Assembly: GCF_028826155.1 (NCBI RefSeq)
Contig: NZ_JAQGPN010000001.1
Location: 2,795,501 to 2,859,500 of the forward strand
Direction of reading: 5' to 3'
Length of the DNA: 64,000 nucleotides
Source of the DNA: Mesorhizobium shangrilense
Lineage (GTDB): Bacteria > Pseudomonadota > Alphaproteobacteria > Rhizobiales > Rhizobiaceae
The stretch's first letter is position 1. Every line of letters starts with the position of its first letter. Of the stretch, positions 1 through 8,163 are shown piece by piece. The notes beneath the pieces were generated by a model, which saw only the letters and a list, made by a program, of their open reading frames with translations, was not told where the DNA came from and did no database searches. The translations under genes and the position numbers were made by a program.

Positions 1-710
1 TGGCGCTGCGGGATGCTAAGGCGCGCTGAGAACACGTCCGCCATCATTGCCACGCGTTCAGGGTCGCAGCGCAGCGCATCGCGCTCGATCGGATTGTAGA
101 AGAAGTTGGCGACGTCGTAGGCGCTGTCCCCGATGAGGCCCTTGGGGTCGATAGCCAGCCAGCCGCGCGCGCCGAGCATGATGTTGTCGTGATGCAGGTC
201 GCCATGGAGCGGCCGGACGTCGCGCTGGCTGTCGAGCAATCTTACAGCTTCGCTTGCGGCTTCCACATAGAGCGTTTCCACGCCGGCATCGCGATCGGCG
301 CGCGCCCTCGCGAACAGGCTGGTCAAGCGCTCGCCGAGCGGCTGCAGTTCATGCGGGGCGGGCATGCTGGATGCGGAGAACAGTTCCGCAAGGCACCCGG
401 CCGCAATGTCCGTGGCCGCACGGTCGCCCTCTGCGTCGAGGTACTGTGTCAGGTGGACCGCGCCGGCATCCTCGAGGAGCATGTCGAGGCCCTCGATGTC
501 GAGCAGTCGCACTGCGCCATGGCCGTCCCTCCAGCGCAGGTAGTGCGCGCCGCGCAGCTCGTCGTGCACGTCGTGAACGGGTTTCATGGCCTTGACAACG
601 GCCGACGTTCCGTCCTCGCGGGTTGCACGCCAGATCTTGCTGCCGATCGTCTCCGCGACCAGTGTCGGCGCGCCGAGCTTCCAGCGCGCGAGGAAGGCCG
701 GAGCGTCCAT
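1..710 (-). CDS. APH(6)-type aminoglycoside/hydroxyurea phosphotransferase family kinase (3' end outside window)
   Basis: A small-molecule kinase of the streptomycin-6-kinase/hydroxyurea-kinase family, which transfers phosphate from ATP to a hydroxyl group of its substrate. The reading frame is open from the ATG at 710 to the window edge (236 codons) with no stop. The kinase loop HGDLHHDNIM (catalytic Asp) and the metal-binding stretch IDPKGLIGDSAYDVANFF are both present in the family order, and the N-terminal half contains a lysine-bearing strand (AVVKAMKP). The ATG follows directly on the TGA of argC, so translation is probably coupled. The chromosomal setting next to argC and an agmatinase suggests a housekeeping or intrinsic-resistance role; the true substrate cannot be told from sequence. 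The C-terminus is not seen. Confidence 0.85.
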   Translation of the reverse strand, partial: MDAPAFLARWKLGAPTLVAETIGSKIWRATREDGTSAVVKAMKPVHDVHDELRGAHYLRWRDGHGAVRLLDIEGLDMLLEDAGAVHLTQYLDAEGDRAATDIAAGCLAELFSASSMPAPHELQPLGERLTSLFARARADRDAGVETLYVEAASEAVRLLDSQRDVRPLHGDLHHDNIMLGARGWLAIDPKGLIGDSAYDVANFFYNPIERDALRCDPERVAMMADVFSARLSIPQR

Positions 711-1640
711 TCAGGCCAGGCCGAGCATGAGGTCCATGTTCTGGACCGCGGCGCCCGAAGCCCCCTTGCCGAGATTGTCGTAGACGGCGAGCAGCAGCGC
801 CTGGGCGCGCTGGTCGTTGGCCAGGACATAGACCTTCATGCGGTTCGTGCCGTTGTAATGCTCGGGCTCGATCTCGGCGGAACGCTCGATGTCGCCCAGC
901 GGCGCGACCTCGACAAAACCGCCCTTGATCCCCGCGTAGTGATCGGCGATCGCGGCGTGCAGTTCGGCCCCGGTGGGCACCCGCTCGAGCTGGCCGAGTT
1001 GCAGCGGCACCACGGTGATCATGCCTTGGGCGAAGTTGCCGACCGCCGGCTGCATGAGCGGATCGACCGCCAGCTTGGCGTAGGTCCTGAGTTCCGGAAT
1101 ATGCTTGTGCTTGAGCGTCAAGCCATAGGGCATGAACTCGGGCGCGTCCTCGCCCCTGGCGACGTAGTCCTCGATCATCTGGCGTCCGCCGCCGCTGTAG
1201 CCGCTGATGCCATTGATGGTGACGGGAAAGTCGGCCGGGAGCAGTCCGGCGGTGACCAGAGGGCGAAGCGTGGCGATCGGCCCCTGCGGCCAGCAGCCGG
1301 GGTTGGCGACGCGCTTCGCTGCGGCGATCTCGGCCGGCTGCGCGCGGTCCATCTCCGGGAAGCCGTAGCTCCAGCCCGCGGCAACGCGATGCGCCGTCGA
1401 GGCGTCGATGACGCGGGTGGTGTCGTTCTCGATCAGCGACACGCTTTCCTTTGCCGCGTCGTCGGGCAGGCAGAGGATGGCGAGGTCGGCCTTGTTCAGG
1501 AATTCCTTGCGGGCCGACTGATCCTTGCGGTGCTCGGTCGGAATCGAGATGATCTCGAGGTCGCCGCGGTCCGCCAGCATGCCCCGGATCTGCAGTCCGG
1601 TGGTGCCATGCTCTCCATCGATGAATATTTTCGGCTTCAT
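711..1640 (-). CDS. argC: N-acetyl-gamma-glutamyl-phosphate reductase, short (type 2) form
   Basis: Third step of arginine biosynthesis: NADPH-dependent reduction of N-acetylglutamyl phosphate to the semialdehyde, in the cytosol. The 309-residue protein starts with the short-form N-terminus MKPKIFIDGEHGTTGLQI, has a nucleotide-binding fold at the start, and carries the catalytic cysteine in NPGCWPQGP (Cys116). The length matches the compact ArgC class common in alphaproteobacteria rather than the roughly 340-residue long form. It lies 35 bp behind the agmatinase gene and runs directly into the kinase gene, so the three minus-strand genes may share a transcript. Identification is secure. Confidence 0.95.
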   Translation of the reverse strand: MKPKIFIDGEHGTTGLQIRGMLADRGDLEIISIPTEHRKDQSARKEFLNKADLAILCLPDDAAKESVSLIENDTTRVIDASTAHRVAAGWSYGFPEMDRAQPAEIAAAKRVANPGCWPQGPIATLRPLVTAGLLPADFPVTINGISGYSGGGRQMIEDYVARGEDAPEFMPYGLTLKHKHIPELRTYAKLAVDPLMQPAVGNFAQGMITVVPLQLGQLERVPTGAELHAAIADHYAGIKGGFVEVAPLGDIERSAEIEPEHYNGTNRMKVYVLANDQRAQALLLAVYDNLGKGASGAAVQNMDLMLGLA

Positions 1641-1675
1641 GCTATCAATCCAACAAAAATCTGCAATTTCAACGA

Positions 1676-2674
1676 CTAAGCGACCGTTTCGGCATCGTTT
1701 TCGGAGCGGTTCGAATTGAGTTCCAGCGCGCGTGCCTTCTTCTCCGCCAGCAGTCCCAGATAGGACATGGCAACGGCAGAACCGGCGATCGCCGTTATAT
1801 CGGCATGATCGTAGGCGGGCGCAACCTCAACGACGTCGGCGCCGACGATATCGATCTTGTTCAGTTGCCGCAGCACAGAAAGGATTTTAGCGGAACTCGG
1901 ACCGCCAGCGACGGGCGTGCCCGTACCAGGCGCGAAAGCGGGGTCCAGACAATCGATGTCGAAGGTGACATAGGTCTTCCGGCCGCCGGTCCGTTCGGTG
2001 ATCGCATAGGCGATGTCGGAGGCGCGCATCTCCTCCACGTCGTAGCCGTAGAGAATCTTGATGCCGAGATCTTCCGGCGCATGGGTGCGGATGCCGATCT
2101 GGATGGATCGGTCCGGATCGATCACGCCCTCGCGCACCGCGCGCGCGACAAAGGTGCCGTGATTGATGGCCTTGCCGTCGTCGGCCCAGGTGTCCTGATG
2201 AGCGTCGAACTGCACCAGCGCCAGCGGTCCGTGCACGGCGGCGTGGGCCTTCAGCACGGGCCAGGTGATAAAATGGTCGCCGCCCAGGGTCAGCAGGAAG
2301 GCTCCCGACTTCAGCAGCTTGGCCGCCTCGCGCTCGACCGTCGCGGGTGTCTTGTGGTGGTGGCCGCTGTCCAGCAGGCAGTCGCCGTAGTCGACGACCG
2401 ACAGCGTGTCGAAGAGTTCGCGATGGAACGGGTACTGCGGGTCGTTGTCCATGATGGCCGAGGCGCGCCGGATGGCCTGAGGCCCGAATCGCGCGCCGGG
2501 TCGATTGGTCACCGCGGCATCGAACGGAACGCCCCAGACGATTGCGTCGACGCCGCTTGCCCGCTTCGAATATTTGCGGCGCATAAACGACAACGCCCCG
2601 GCATAGGTCGGCTCGAAGGAATTTCCCCGCGGGCTGGTCGCGACGAAGGCGTTGTCGATGTTCACGTTCGGCAT
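1676..2674 (-). CDS. speB: Agmatinase / ureohydrolase family protein
   Basis: A binuclear manganese ureohydrolase, most likely agmatinase (agmatine to putrescine plus urea). The arginase-fold metal ligands are visible in order: GGDHFITWP, QFDAHQDTW and FDIDCLDPAFAPGTGTP. The protein is 332 residues, usual for this family. The open frame extends much further upstream, but the start at 2674 is chosen because an AAGGAG Shine-Dalgarno sits just before it and the resulting N-terminus MPNVNIDNAF is sensible. Guanidinobutyrase and other ureohydrolases share these motifs, so the exact substrate is inferred. It is the first gene of a probable speB-argC-kinase operon and is divergent from the glycerophosphodiesterase gene. 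Confidence 0.85.
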   Translation of the reverse strand: MPNVNIDNAFVATSPRGNSFEPTYAGALSFMRRKYSKRASGVDAIVWGVPFDAAVTNRPGARFGPQAIRRASAIMDNDPQYPFHRELFDTLSVVDYGDCLLDSGHHHKTPATVEREAAKLLKSGAFLLTLGGDHFITWPVLKAHAAVHGPLALVQFDAHQDTWADDGKAINHGTFVARAVREGVIDPDRSIQIGIRTHAPEDLGIKILYGYDVEEMRASDIAYAITERTGGRKTYVTFDIDCLDPAFAPGTGTPVAGGPSSAKILSVLRQLNKIDIVGADVVEVAPAYDHADITAIAGSAVAMSYLGLLAEKKARALELNSNRSENDAETVA

Positions 2675-2819
2675 CGTATCTCCTTTCCTTGCGGCCAGTC
2701 TGTCTAACGAAGGAGCGCGGAACTTGCCAGCCTTGCAGCCCGAATGGGCAGGGCAGGCCGGCTTCACGCGCCTGTCACAGCGCGCGGCTATCCGATGTCG
2801 GGTCACGGGGACCATTCCA

Positions 2820-3860
2820 ATGCGAAATCTCGCGATCGGCGCACTTCTCGGCGCTTTTCTTGTCCTGCCAGGACAGGCGGCGGAGGCCACGCGCACCGAG
2901 CAGATCCTCGGTCGATTCGGGAATGCGAACGACTGGCGCGACCATGTCATGGTCGTCGCCCACCGTGGTGGCGGCCTGATGAGCGGCAAGTCGCGCTTTC
3001 CCGAAAATTCCCGCGCGGCGGTCGAAGCGTCGATCCGAATGGGCGCCGAGATGGTCGAGCTCGACGTGCAGAAGACCAGCGACGGGATCCATGTCGTGTT
3101 CCACGACAGTTGGCTCGACCGCACGACGACGTGCAGCGGCAGGCTGGACGAACGGACATTCGATCAGCTGCGCTCCTGCCGGCTGGTCGTCGAGGCGACA
3201 GGCCAGGCCACCGCAGAGCCGGTGCCAACGCTTCGCGAGATGCTGGAGATCGCGCGTGGCCGCATCCTGGTCAATATCGACAACAAGCTGGGGTTCGAGG
3301 AACTCGGGGGTATGGTGGACGCGGCGCGCCAGCTCGGCATGGCCGAGCAAGTGATCATCAAGCAGAACCTCTGGAGCGCGGAAAAGGTGGCCGAGGCGCG
3401 TGCTCTCGTCAGCGGTTTTGGCGACGCCCAGTTCATGCCCATCATTGCGGACGATGCAGTGAGGGATGTTGGCTTCCTGGAGAGCGCGACGGATGCTGTC
3501 GACGCCCGCGCGGTCGAAATGATCAATTGGCGCGACGGCGCCCAGAAGCTGACGCAGGACGGCGGCGTGCTGTTCAGCACGCGTGCGCGCGCCGTCGCCG
3601 CACGCGGAAACTGGCACCTCTGGGTGAATACATACGCCATCGTCAACAAGGCCGGCGGCTATTTGGCCGGCGGGCGCGGAGACGAACTGGCTGTCGCGGC
3701 CGGCATGCCTGCCGAGACATACGGCTTCTGGGCGGATCGAGGGGCGACCATCATCCAGACCGACGAGCCGGAGGCCGCGATCCTCTGGCTCGACGCCAAT
3801 GGTTATCGAGTCCCCTATGCGGTCGACCAGGTCGAGGCGGCGATTGATCTCAGCCAATAG
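2820..3860 (+). CDS. Periplasmic glycerophosphodiester phosphodiesterase
   Basis: Hydrolyses glycerophosphodiesters released from phospholipids to sn-glycerol-3-phosphate and an alcohol. The start at 2820 gives a clear signal peptide (MRNLAIGALLGAFLVLPGQA) with cleavage near residue 23; a longer frame upstream overlaps the agmatinase gene and would bury this signal, so it is rejected. GDPD family motifs are present in order: HRGGG, PENS, ELDVQKTSDG and FHDSWLDRTTT. The mature protein of about 320 residues fits the family. It stands alone on the plus strand, divergent from speB with 145 bp between, and may take part in phosphate or glycerol scavenging. Confidence 0.88.
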   Translation: MRNLAIGALLGAFLVLPGQAAEATRTEQILGRFGNANDWRDHVMVVAHRGGGLMSGKSRFPENSRAAVEASIRMGAEMVELDVQKTSDGIHVVFHDSWLDRTTTCSGRLDERTFDQLRSCRLVVEATGQATAEPVPTLREMLEIARGRILVNIDNKLGFEELGGMVDAARQLGMAEQVIIKQNLWSAEKVAEARALVSGFGDAQFMPIIADDAVRDVGFLESATDAVDARAVEMINWRDGAQKLTQDGGVLFSTRARAVAARGNWHLWVNTYAIVNKAGGYLAGGRGDELAVAAGMPAETYGFWADRGATIIQTDEPEAAILWLDANGYRVPYAVDQVEAAIDLSQ

Positions 3861-3934
3861 CTTGTCATCGCCGCAAAGCTGACTCAGACTCATGAGATGG
3901 CCCATCGAATCGCCGATTCTGCAGAGCGCCGCCC

Positions 3935-4594
3935 ATGCCCCGAACCCCCATCGCCGCCGCCTTTGCCTACCTGCTCGCCTCGATCTCCGGGCTCCACGCA
4001 CAGGAGGGCGACGCATCGGGCCCGCAGTTCTTCGTCGTCACCGGCCTTGCGCCCGGAGATGAGCTCAACGTGCGCGCCACCGCATCGCCCACGGGCATGC
4101 TGATCGGGCGGCTGCCGAACGGATCGCAGCTGAGGAACCTTGGCTGCAGCGAGATCAACGGCGCGCAATGGTGCAAGGTCGAGGACGTCCACTCCAGCAA
4201 GCTGGCCGGCTGGGCGCCGGCGCGCTATCTCGAGGGCGCTGGCGGAAGCGCGCTGGCAAGTGTTTCCGAAGATGTCGCTGGTGATTCATCCACGTTGGCG
4301 GAGCCGGCCGAGCCTGAATTCGACGCCACCGGCGATATTCCTTGTGCTCGCTATTTCGGGCAGCCGATGTCTGCCTGCCAGGCCGGCGTCAGCCGTGGGA
4401 GCAAGGGCGAGGCCGAGGTTCTGGTCGTCTGGCCCGACGGCGGCGAGCGGATCATCCGCTTCCGCAACGGCGAGCCAGACAGCTCGGACGCGACCGAAGA
4501 CATCCGCTTCACGCGCGAATCCGATCTCCACATGATCCGCATCGGCAAGTCCGAGCGCTTCGAAATCCCCAACGCGCTGGCTTTCGGGGGCTGA
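3935..4594 (+). CDS. Periplasmic protein with bacterial SH3 domain
   Basis: A 219-residue exported protein of unknown role. Residues 1-22 form a signal peptide ending in GLHAQ. Residues about 31-90 have the bacterial SH3 pattern: LNVRATASPTGMLIGRLPNG, a paired-cysteine strand (LGCSEINGAQWCKV) and the closing GWAPARYLE. The C-terminal part (about 125-219) is a second small domain with two cysteines (IPCARYFGQPMSACQ) and a strand-rich pattern VVWPDGGERIIRFRNG, seen in other rhizobial envelope proteins of unknown function. SH3 domains of this kind often bind cell wall or peptide ligands. It follows the phosphodiesterase gene by 74 bp on the same strand. Confidence 0.75.
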   Translation: MPRTPIAAAFAYLLASISGLHAQEGDASGPQFFVVTGLAPGDELNVRATASPTGMLIGRLPNGSQLRNLGCSEINGAQWCKVEDVHSSKLAGWAPARYLEGAGGSALASVSEDVAGDSSTLAEPAEPEFDATGDIPCARYFGQPMSACQAGVSRGSKGEAEVLVVWPDGGERIIRFRNGEPDSSDATEDIRFTRESDLHMIRIGKSERFEIPNALAFGG

Positions 4595-4621
4595 GCGGAA
4601 CCACGCTGATTAGCCTCGGGC

Positions 4622-6139
4622 TCATCTTCGCGCCGAGGCGAAGAAGGCTTCGGCATCGTCGACCTCGACAAGCCGACGCTTCTCGATCAACCAGAAGCGG
4701 TTGCCGACATTCCTGACGAACGAGCGATCGTGCGAGGCCAGCACGCAACTCACCCCATGCTCCAGCAGTTCCCCCTCGAGCGCCTCCTGTCCATCGATGT
4801 CGAGATGGTTGGTCGGCTCGTCGAGAAGGTAGAAGTTGGGATTGGTAAGGCGCAGCACGAGCATCATCAGACGGGCCTTCTGCCCGCCGGACAGATTGCG
4901 TAGCGGCCGCGCCTGCATTTCGACATTCAGGCCGGCGCCGGCGAGTAAACTGCGCAGCCGCTGATCGCCGAGCTCGAAACGACGGGACAACAGTTCGAAT
5001 GGCGTGTCGTCGCCCTCGATGCCGGTCATGCCCTGGTCGGCATGGCCGGGCACGACGGAGGGCGTGACCTTCGCGCCTGCAACGGAACCGGAGGTCGCGA
5101 TCGCGCGGCTAACCAGCCCGATGAAGCACGACTTGCCCGCGCCATTGGCGCCGAGCAGCACGATCCGATCACCCTGGCAAATGGCTCGCTTGCCCGTCGT
5201 GAACAGGAGCGTCCCGTCAGGCGTCGAAACAGGCGCATCGTCAAACGAGATCAGCACTTTCGCATGGGTGCCGCGGTTGGCGAGGCGGATATCGCCGGCC
5301 GTGCGCTCGCGGTGCGCGGGCTTTGCGGTCTGCTCCAGGCGCTCGGCGCGGGCTTTCAACTGCTTGGTCTTCACCGTCAAAAGATCGCTGCCGGAGTTGA
5401 CGCCGATGTTGTTGAGCCTGGCGGCCTGCCGGCGCAAGCCTTCCGCAGTCTTGATGTCGCGCTGGTATTGGCGCTCCGTCGCGGCATCCGTTTCTGCAAG
5501 CGCCACACGGGCCCGGGAATAGGGCAGCGCAAAGATCGGCGAGCGCACCGGACGCAGGAAAAGCGTGCGATTGGTGGCGCTGTCCAGAAAAGCGCGATCG
5601 TGGCTCGCAACGACGACGGGTGTGTCGCGGGAAAGGGCGGCCAGCCAATCTTCCAGACGCGCGATCTTCTCCAGGTCGAGATGGTTGGTCGGCTCGTCGA
5701 GCAGATAGACGTCCGGCTCGGCGACCGTCACGCGTGCCAGCAGCAACAGGCGCTGCCAACCGCCGCTCAGCGCCCGCACCGGCCGGTCGCGCAGGCCGGG
5801 AGGCACGTCGAGCAAATCCAGCGCGACATCGACGCGCCAGCTTTCGCCGGCGAGGGTCGCAGGATCGAGCGCGGCCGCGACGGCATCGTGAAACGTGAGG
5901 TCGAGCAGTGTTGCCGGAACATGCTGCTCAACGTGGCCGACGGTAAGACCTCGACTGCGGGTGATGTCGCCTGCGGTGGGCTCTGCGGCGCCGGCCAGAC
6001 AGTGCAGGAGCGTCGACTTGCCGCGACCATTGGCCGCCACGACGCCGATGCGGTCGCCGGCGCCGATGACGAGGTTCAGGTCGGAAAACAGAGGCGTTCC
6101 GAGGGTGACGCCAACATTCTTGAGGCTGATCAGAGACAT
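4622..6139 (-). CDS. ABC-F family ATPase (soluble, ribosome-acting type)
   Basis: A 505-residue protein with two ABC ATPase domains and no membrane segment, the layout of ABC-F proteins that act on the ribosome (translation factors or antibiotic-resistance ribosome protection). Domain 1 has Walker A AANGRGKST, signature LSGGWQR and Walker B VYLLDEPTNHLD; domain 2 has GANGAGKSC, LSGGQKAR and FYLLDEPTNHLD. The linker between them (about 210-290) is charged and helical, as expected for the arm that reaches the peptidyl transferase centre. The start at 6139 is chosen because it begins the first domain correctly (MSLISLKNVGV). The 5' leader holds a short ORF and several hairpins (see separate entries), typical of drug-inducible ABC-F genes. 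Whether it confers resistance is inference. Confidence 0.88.
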   Translation of the reverse strand: MSLISLKNVGVTLGTPLFSDLNLVIGAGDRIGVVAANGRGKSTLLHCLAGAAEPTAGDITRSRGLTVGHVEQHVPATLLDLTFHDAVAAALDPATLAGESWRVDVALDLLDVPPGLRDRPVRALSGGWQRLLLLARVTVAEPDVYLLDEPTNHLDLEKIARLEDWLAALSRDTPVVVASHDRAFLDSATNRTLFLRPVRSPIFALPYSRARVALAETDAATERQYQRDIKTAEGLRRQAARLNNIGVNSGSDLLTVKTKQLKARAERLEQTAKPAHRERTAGDIRLANRGTHAKVLISFDDAPVSTPDGTLLFTTGKRAICQGDRIVLLGANGAGKSCFIGLVSRAIATSGSVAGAKVTPSVVPGHADQGMTGIEGDDTPFELLSRRFELGDQRLRSLLAGAGLNVEMQARPLRNLSGGQKARLMMLVLRLTNPNFYLLDEPTNHLDIDGQEALEGELLEHGVSCVLASHDRSFVRNVGNRFWLIEKRRLVEVDDAEAFFASARR

Positions 6140-6157
6140 GGAGCTTCTCTTGGAAGT

Positions 6158-6301
6158 GTCCGGGCGCTGCAAGGCACCGGACCTTTGCACTTCGGCGACA
6201 CCTCGAGGAGAGGGATCACCACGAAGGGCAGACCAAAAGAAACGAACGGAAGTGAACCGTTGGACCGTCCCTGGTCAGCCCTGCAAGCAAGCCTGCAGGG
6301 C
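6158..6301 (-). promoter_or_regulatory. Structured leader / candidate attenuator of the ABC-F gene
   Basis: Read on the minus strand, three hairpins follow one another. The first (6278-6285 with 6294-6301, loop 8) lies inside the end of the leader ORF. The second pairs AACGG with CCGTT (6257-6261 with 6245-6249) and is followed by a T-rich run CGTTTCTTTTGG (6244-6233), a weak terminator shape. The third pairs GTCCGG with CCGGAC (6182-6177 with 6163-6158), close before the ABC-F Shine-Dalgarno. CCGTT inside the leader ORF (about 6305-6309) could pair with the AACGG arm as an antiterminator, but only over five bases. The terminator stem is short, so control at the level of translation is also possible. 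Confidence 0.4.
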
Positions 6302-6346
6302 GCAAACGGGGCCGCGCTGACGGTGTAGGCGATCGAAGAGCGTCAC
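6275..6346 (-). CDS. Putative 23-residue leader peptide of the ABC-F gene
   Basis: A short ORF, MTLFDRLHRQRGPVCALQACL followed by QG and a TGA stop, lies 135 bp upstream of the ABC-F start on the same strand. It has an excellent Shine-Dalgarno, AAAGGAGG at 6352-6359, five bases before a GTG start. Its last eight sense codons form a perfect 8-bp hairpin (6278-6285 with 6294-6301). A ribosome stalled on or near these codons would disrupt that hairpin. Leader peptides in this position control several antibiotic-responsive ABC-F genes in Firmicutes; the link here is by analogy. It could also be a chance ORF, but the strength and spacing of the Shine-Dalgarno argue against that. Confidence 0.5.
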   Translation of the reverse strand: MTLFDRLHRQRGPVCALQACLQG

Positions 6347-6443
6347 GCCGGCCTCCTTTCCGGTTCGAGTGATGCTGCGTCCGTACACCCGGGCGCGCGC
6401 CGGCGCAAGATTGTCCATCGCTGGCTCCGGGCCGGCACGCCAC

Positions 6444-6472
6444 AAAAAAAAGGCCGCGCGAGACGGCCTTTT
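6444..6472 (-). terminator. Intrinsic terminator of rplM-rpsI
   Basis: On the minus strand, GGCCG pairs with CGGCC around a seven-base loop (6452-6456 with 6464-6468), followed by a run of eight T (6451-6444). It sits 35 bp after the rpsI stop. A short T run on the other side makes it partly bidirectional. The rest of 6140-6506 holds the ABC-F leader; I saw no other gene there. Confidence 0.85.
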
Positions 6473-6506
6473 CCATAGATGCGGTGGGCGCGAAGCCCTG
6501 CCGAAA

Positions 6507-6989
6507 TCAGCGCTTCGAGAACTGGAAGCTGCGGCGGGCCTTGGCCTTGCCGTACTTCTTGCGCTCGACGGTACGGCTGTCGCGGGTCAGGAAGCCGCTT
6601 TTCTTGAGGATCGAGCGCAGGCCCGGCTCGTAGTAGGTCAGCGCCTTCGAGATGCCGTGGCGGACGGCGCCCGCCTGGCCGGACAGGCCGCCGCCGGTGA
6701 CGGTGGCGATGATGTCGAACTGGCCATCACGGTTGGTCGCGACGATCGGCTGGCGCAGCACCATCTGCAGGACAGGACGCGCGAAGTAGGCCGCATATTC
6801 CTTGTCGTTGATGATGATCTTGCCGGTGCCCGGCTTCACCCAGACGCGCGCGATGGCGTCCTTGCGCTTGCCGGTGGCGTAGGCGCGACCCTGCTTGTCC
6901 AGCTTCTGGACATGCACCGGGGCGGCGGGCTGCGTACCGGTCTGACCGGTGGCGGCGCCCAGTTCTGCGAGCGAGGAAAGCTCAGCCAT
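6507..6989 (-). CDS. rpsI: 30S ribosomal protein S9
   Basis: Small-subunit ribosomal protein whose C-terminal tail reaches the P-site tRNA. The 160-residue protein has the S9 core ([19 protein letters not shown], then [21 protein letters not shown]) and ends in the invariant tail [11 protein letters not shown]. About 30 extra N-terminal residues rich in Ala, Gln and Thr are normal for alphaproteobacterial S9. It is translated with rplM: four bases separate the rplM stop from this ATG. A strong terminator follows. Confidence 0.98.
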   Translation of the reverse strand: MAELSSLAELGAATGQTGTQPAAPVHVQKLDKQGRAYATGKRKDAIARVWVKPGTGKIIINDKEYAAYFARPVLQMVLRQPIVATNRDGQFDIIATVTGGGLSGQAGAVRHGISKALTYYEPGLRSILKKSGFLTRDSRTVERKKYGKAKARRSFQFSKR

Positions 6990-6993
6990 AGGA

Positions 6994-7455
6994 TCAGGCC
7001 CTCTTGTTCTTGGAGTTCAGCGCGCCGACGTCGAGCGTCTCGGGCTGCTGCGCCGTGTGCGGGTGCTCGGCGCCGGCATAGACGCGGAGATTCTTCATCT
7101 GGCGACGGCCGAGCGGGCCGCGCGGGATCATGCGTTCAACCGCCTTCTCGACGACGCGCTCCGGGAAACGACCCTCGAGCAGCTGGCGCGCGGTGCGCTC
7201 CTTGATGCCGCCGGGATGGCCGGTGTGCCAGTAGTACATCTTGTCGTTGTACTTGTTGCCGGTGAAGGCGACCTTGTCGGCATTGATGACGATGACGTTG
7301 TCGCCGTCGTCGACATGCGGGGTGAAGGTCGGCTTGTGCTTGCCGCGCAGACGGTTGGCGATGATGGTGGCGAGACGGCCGACGACGAGACCCTCGGCGT
7401 CGATCAGCACCCACTTCTTCACCACCTCCGCAGGCTTCTGCGAAAATGTCTTCAT
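6994..7455 (-). CDS. rplM: 50S ribosomal protein L13
   Basis: Early-assembling large-subunit protein. The 153-residue sequence has the L13 core: [48 protein letters not shown] and [12 protein letters not shown]. The frame extends upstream to 7728, but the start at 7455 is the one matching the family N-terminus (MKTFSQKP) and is preceded by GAGAG. It forms the conserved rplM-rpsI pair. A hairpin with a T run lies just upstream of the start (see the separate entry) and may control readthrough. Confidence 0.98.
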   Translation of the reverse strand: MKTFSQKPAEVVKKWVLIDAEGLVVGRLATIIANRLRGKHKPTFTPHVDDGDNVIVINADKVAFTGNKYNDKMYYWHTGHPGGIKERTARQLLEGRFPERVVEKAVERMIPRGPLGRRQMKNLRVYAGAEHPHTAQQPETLDVGALNSKNKRA

Positions 7456-7467
7456 GGTTTTGCTCTC

Positions 7468-7489
7468 AAAAAGGACCCTCTGACGAGGG
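7468..7489 (-). promoter_or_regulatory. Terminator-like hairpin in the rplM leader
   Basis: On the minus strand CCCTC pairs with GAGGG around GTCA (7489-7485 with 7480-7476) and is followed by TCC and a five-T run (7472-7468), only 13 bases before the rplM ATG. A terminator-shaped element this close to the start of a ribosomal protein operon may act in autogenous control by L13 or by attenuation. The stem is only 5 bp, so it may be fortuitous. Confidence 0.35.
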
Positions 7490-7693
7490 CGTTTCTTGTT
7501 GCTTGGCTTGCCAGCCGAGGCCGGCAATGACGGAAAGGCGGCCCGAGGGATGCTTTTCCACGGCGGCTTATAGGCGAGGGGGTCGTGCGCGTCAATCTGG
7601 GTCAGAAAAAAATTGGACAACAAAAACAACGAGTTGGGAGTGAGGTAATAAAATACCGCAGCGATCGGTCCAAATTGCGGGTGGCGGGTCGGT

Positions 7694-8137
7694 ATGCTAT
7701 TGTTAGGTATGTACCCGCGCTCCGCCACGCGCCTGCTTACACCGCCGGGTCTGGCGCGCTTTGACGAAGCCTACAATGACACGAGAACGCCGATCGGTTG
7801 GTGGGAGCGGAACACCGAAGCTGCCGGCCTGGTGCAAGCCTATCTCTATACGCTCGGCTATGACCTCATGCAGAGCGTCAAGGTAACGGACGGAGGCGCC
7901 AGCATAACGCCGGACGGCGCCTTTGGTCCCGAGACGTTCCGTGCCGTCCAGAAGTTCCAGCGGGACAAGGGAATCAAGGACGACGGCATGGTCGGCCAGA
8001 ACACGTTCGACGAACTGGCCAAGGCCCTCGACAAGCCTCGGCCGGCTCATCAATTCGTCCGAGACGTGACGATCCAGTCCCTCAAGCGGCCGTGCAGGCC
8101 CGGGGATCTCATTTGCCCTGATCCGGATGTGAGATAG
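7694..8137 (+). CDS. Peptidoglycan-binding domain protein
   Basis: A 147-residue protein (142 if the second ATG at 7709 is used) with one peptidoglycan-binding type 1 domain at about residues 45-110: [13 protein letters not shown], then [20 protein letters not shown] and [15 protein letters not shown], the usual three-helix repeat. No signal peptide is evident from either start, so export is uncertain. The end carries two cysteines ([15 protein letters not shown]). It stands between the divergent rplM operon and the convergent thioesterase gene. No enzyme domain is attached, so a wall-anchoring or sensing role is only a guess. Confidence 0.75.
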   Translation: MLLLGMYPRSATRLLTPPGLARFDEAYNDTRTPIGWWERNTEAAGLVQAYLYTLGYDLMQSVKVTDGGASITPDGAFGPETFRAVQKFQRDKGIKDDGMVGQNTFDELAKALDKPRPAHQFVRDVTIQSLKRPCRPGDLICPDPDVR

Positions 8138-8163
8138 GCGCGGGGCAGCAGCCGATCGATTTC

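Noticed and set aside
6216..6476. 86-residue minus-strand ORF upstream of the ABC-F gene
   Set aside because: It overlaps the rpsI terminator and the well-supported 23-codon leader ORF in another frame, and has no Shine-Dalgarno.
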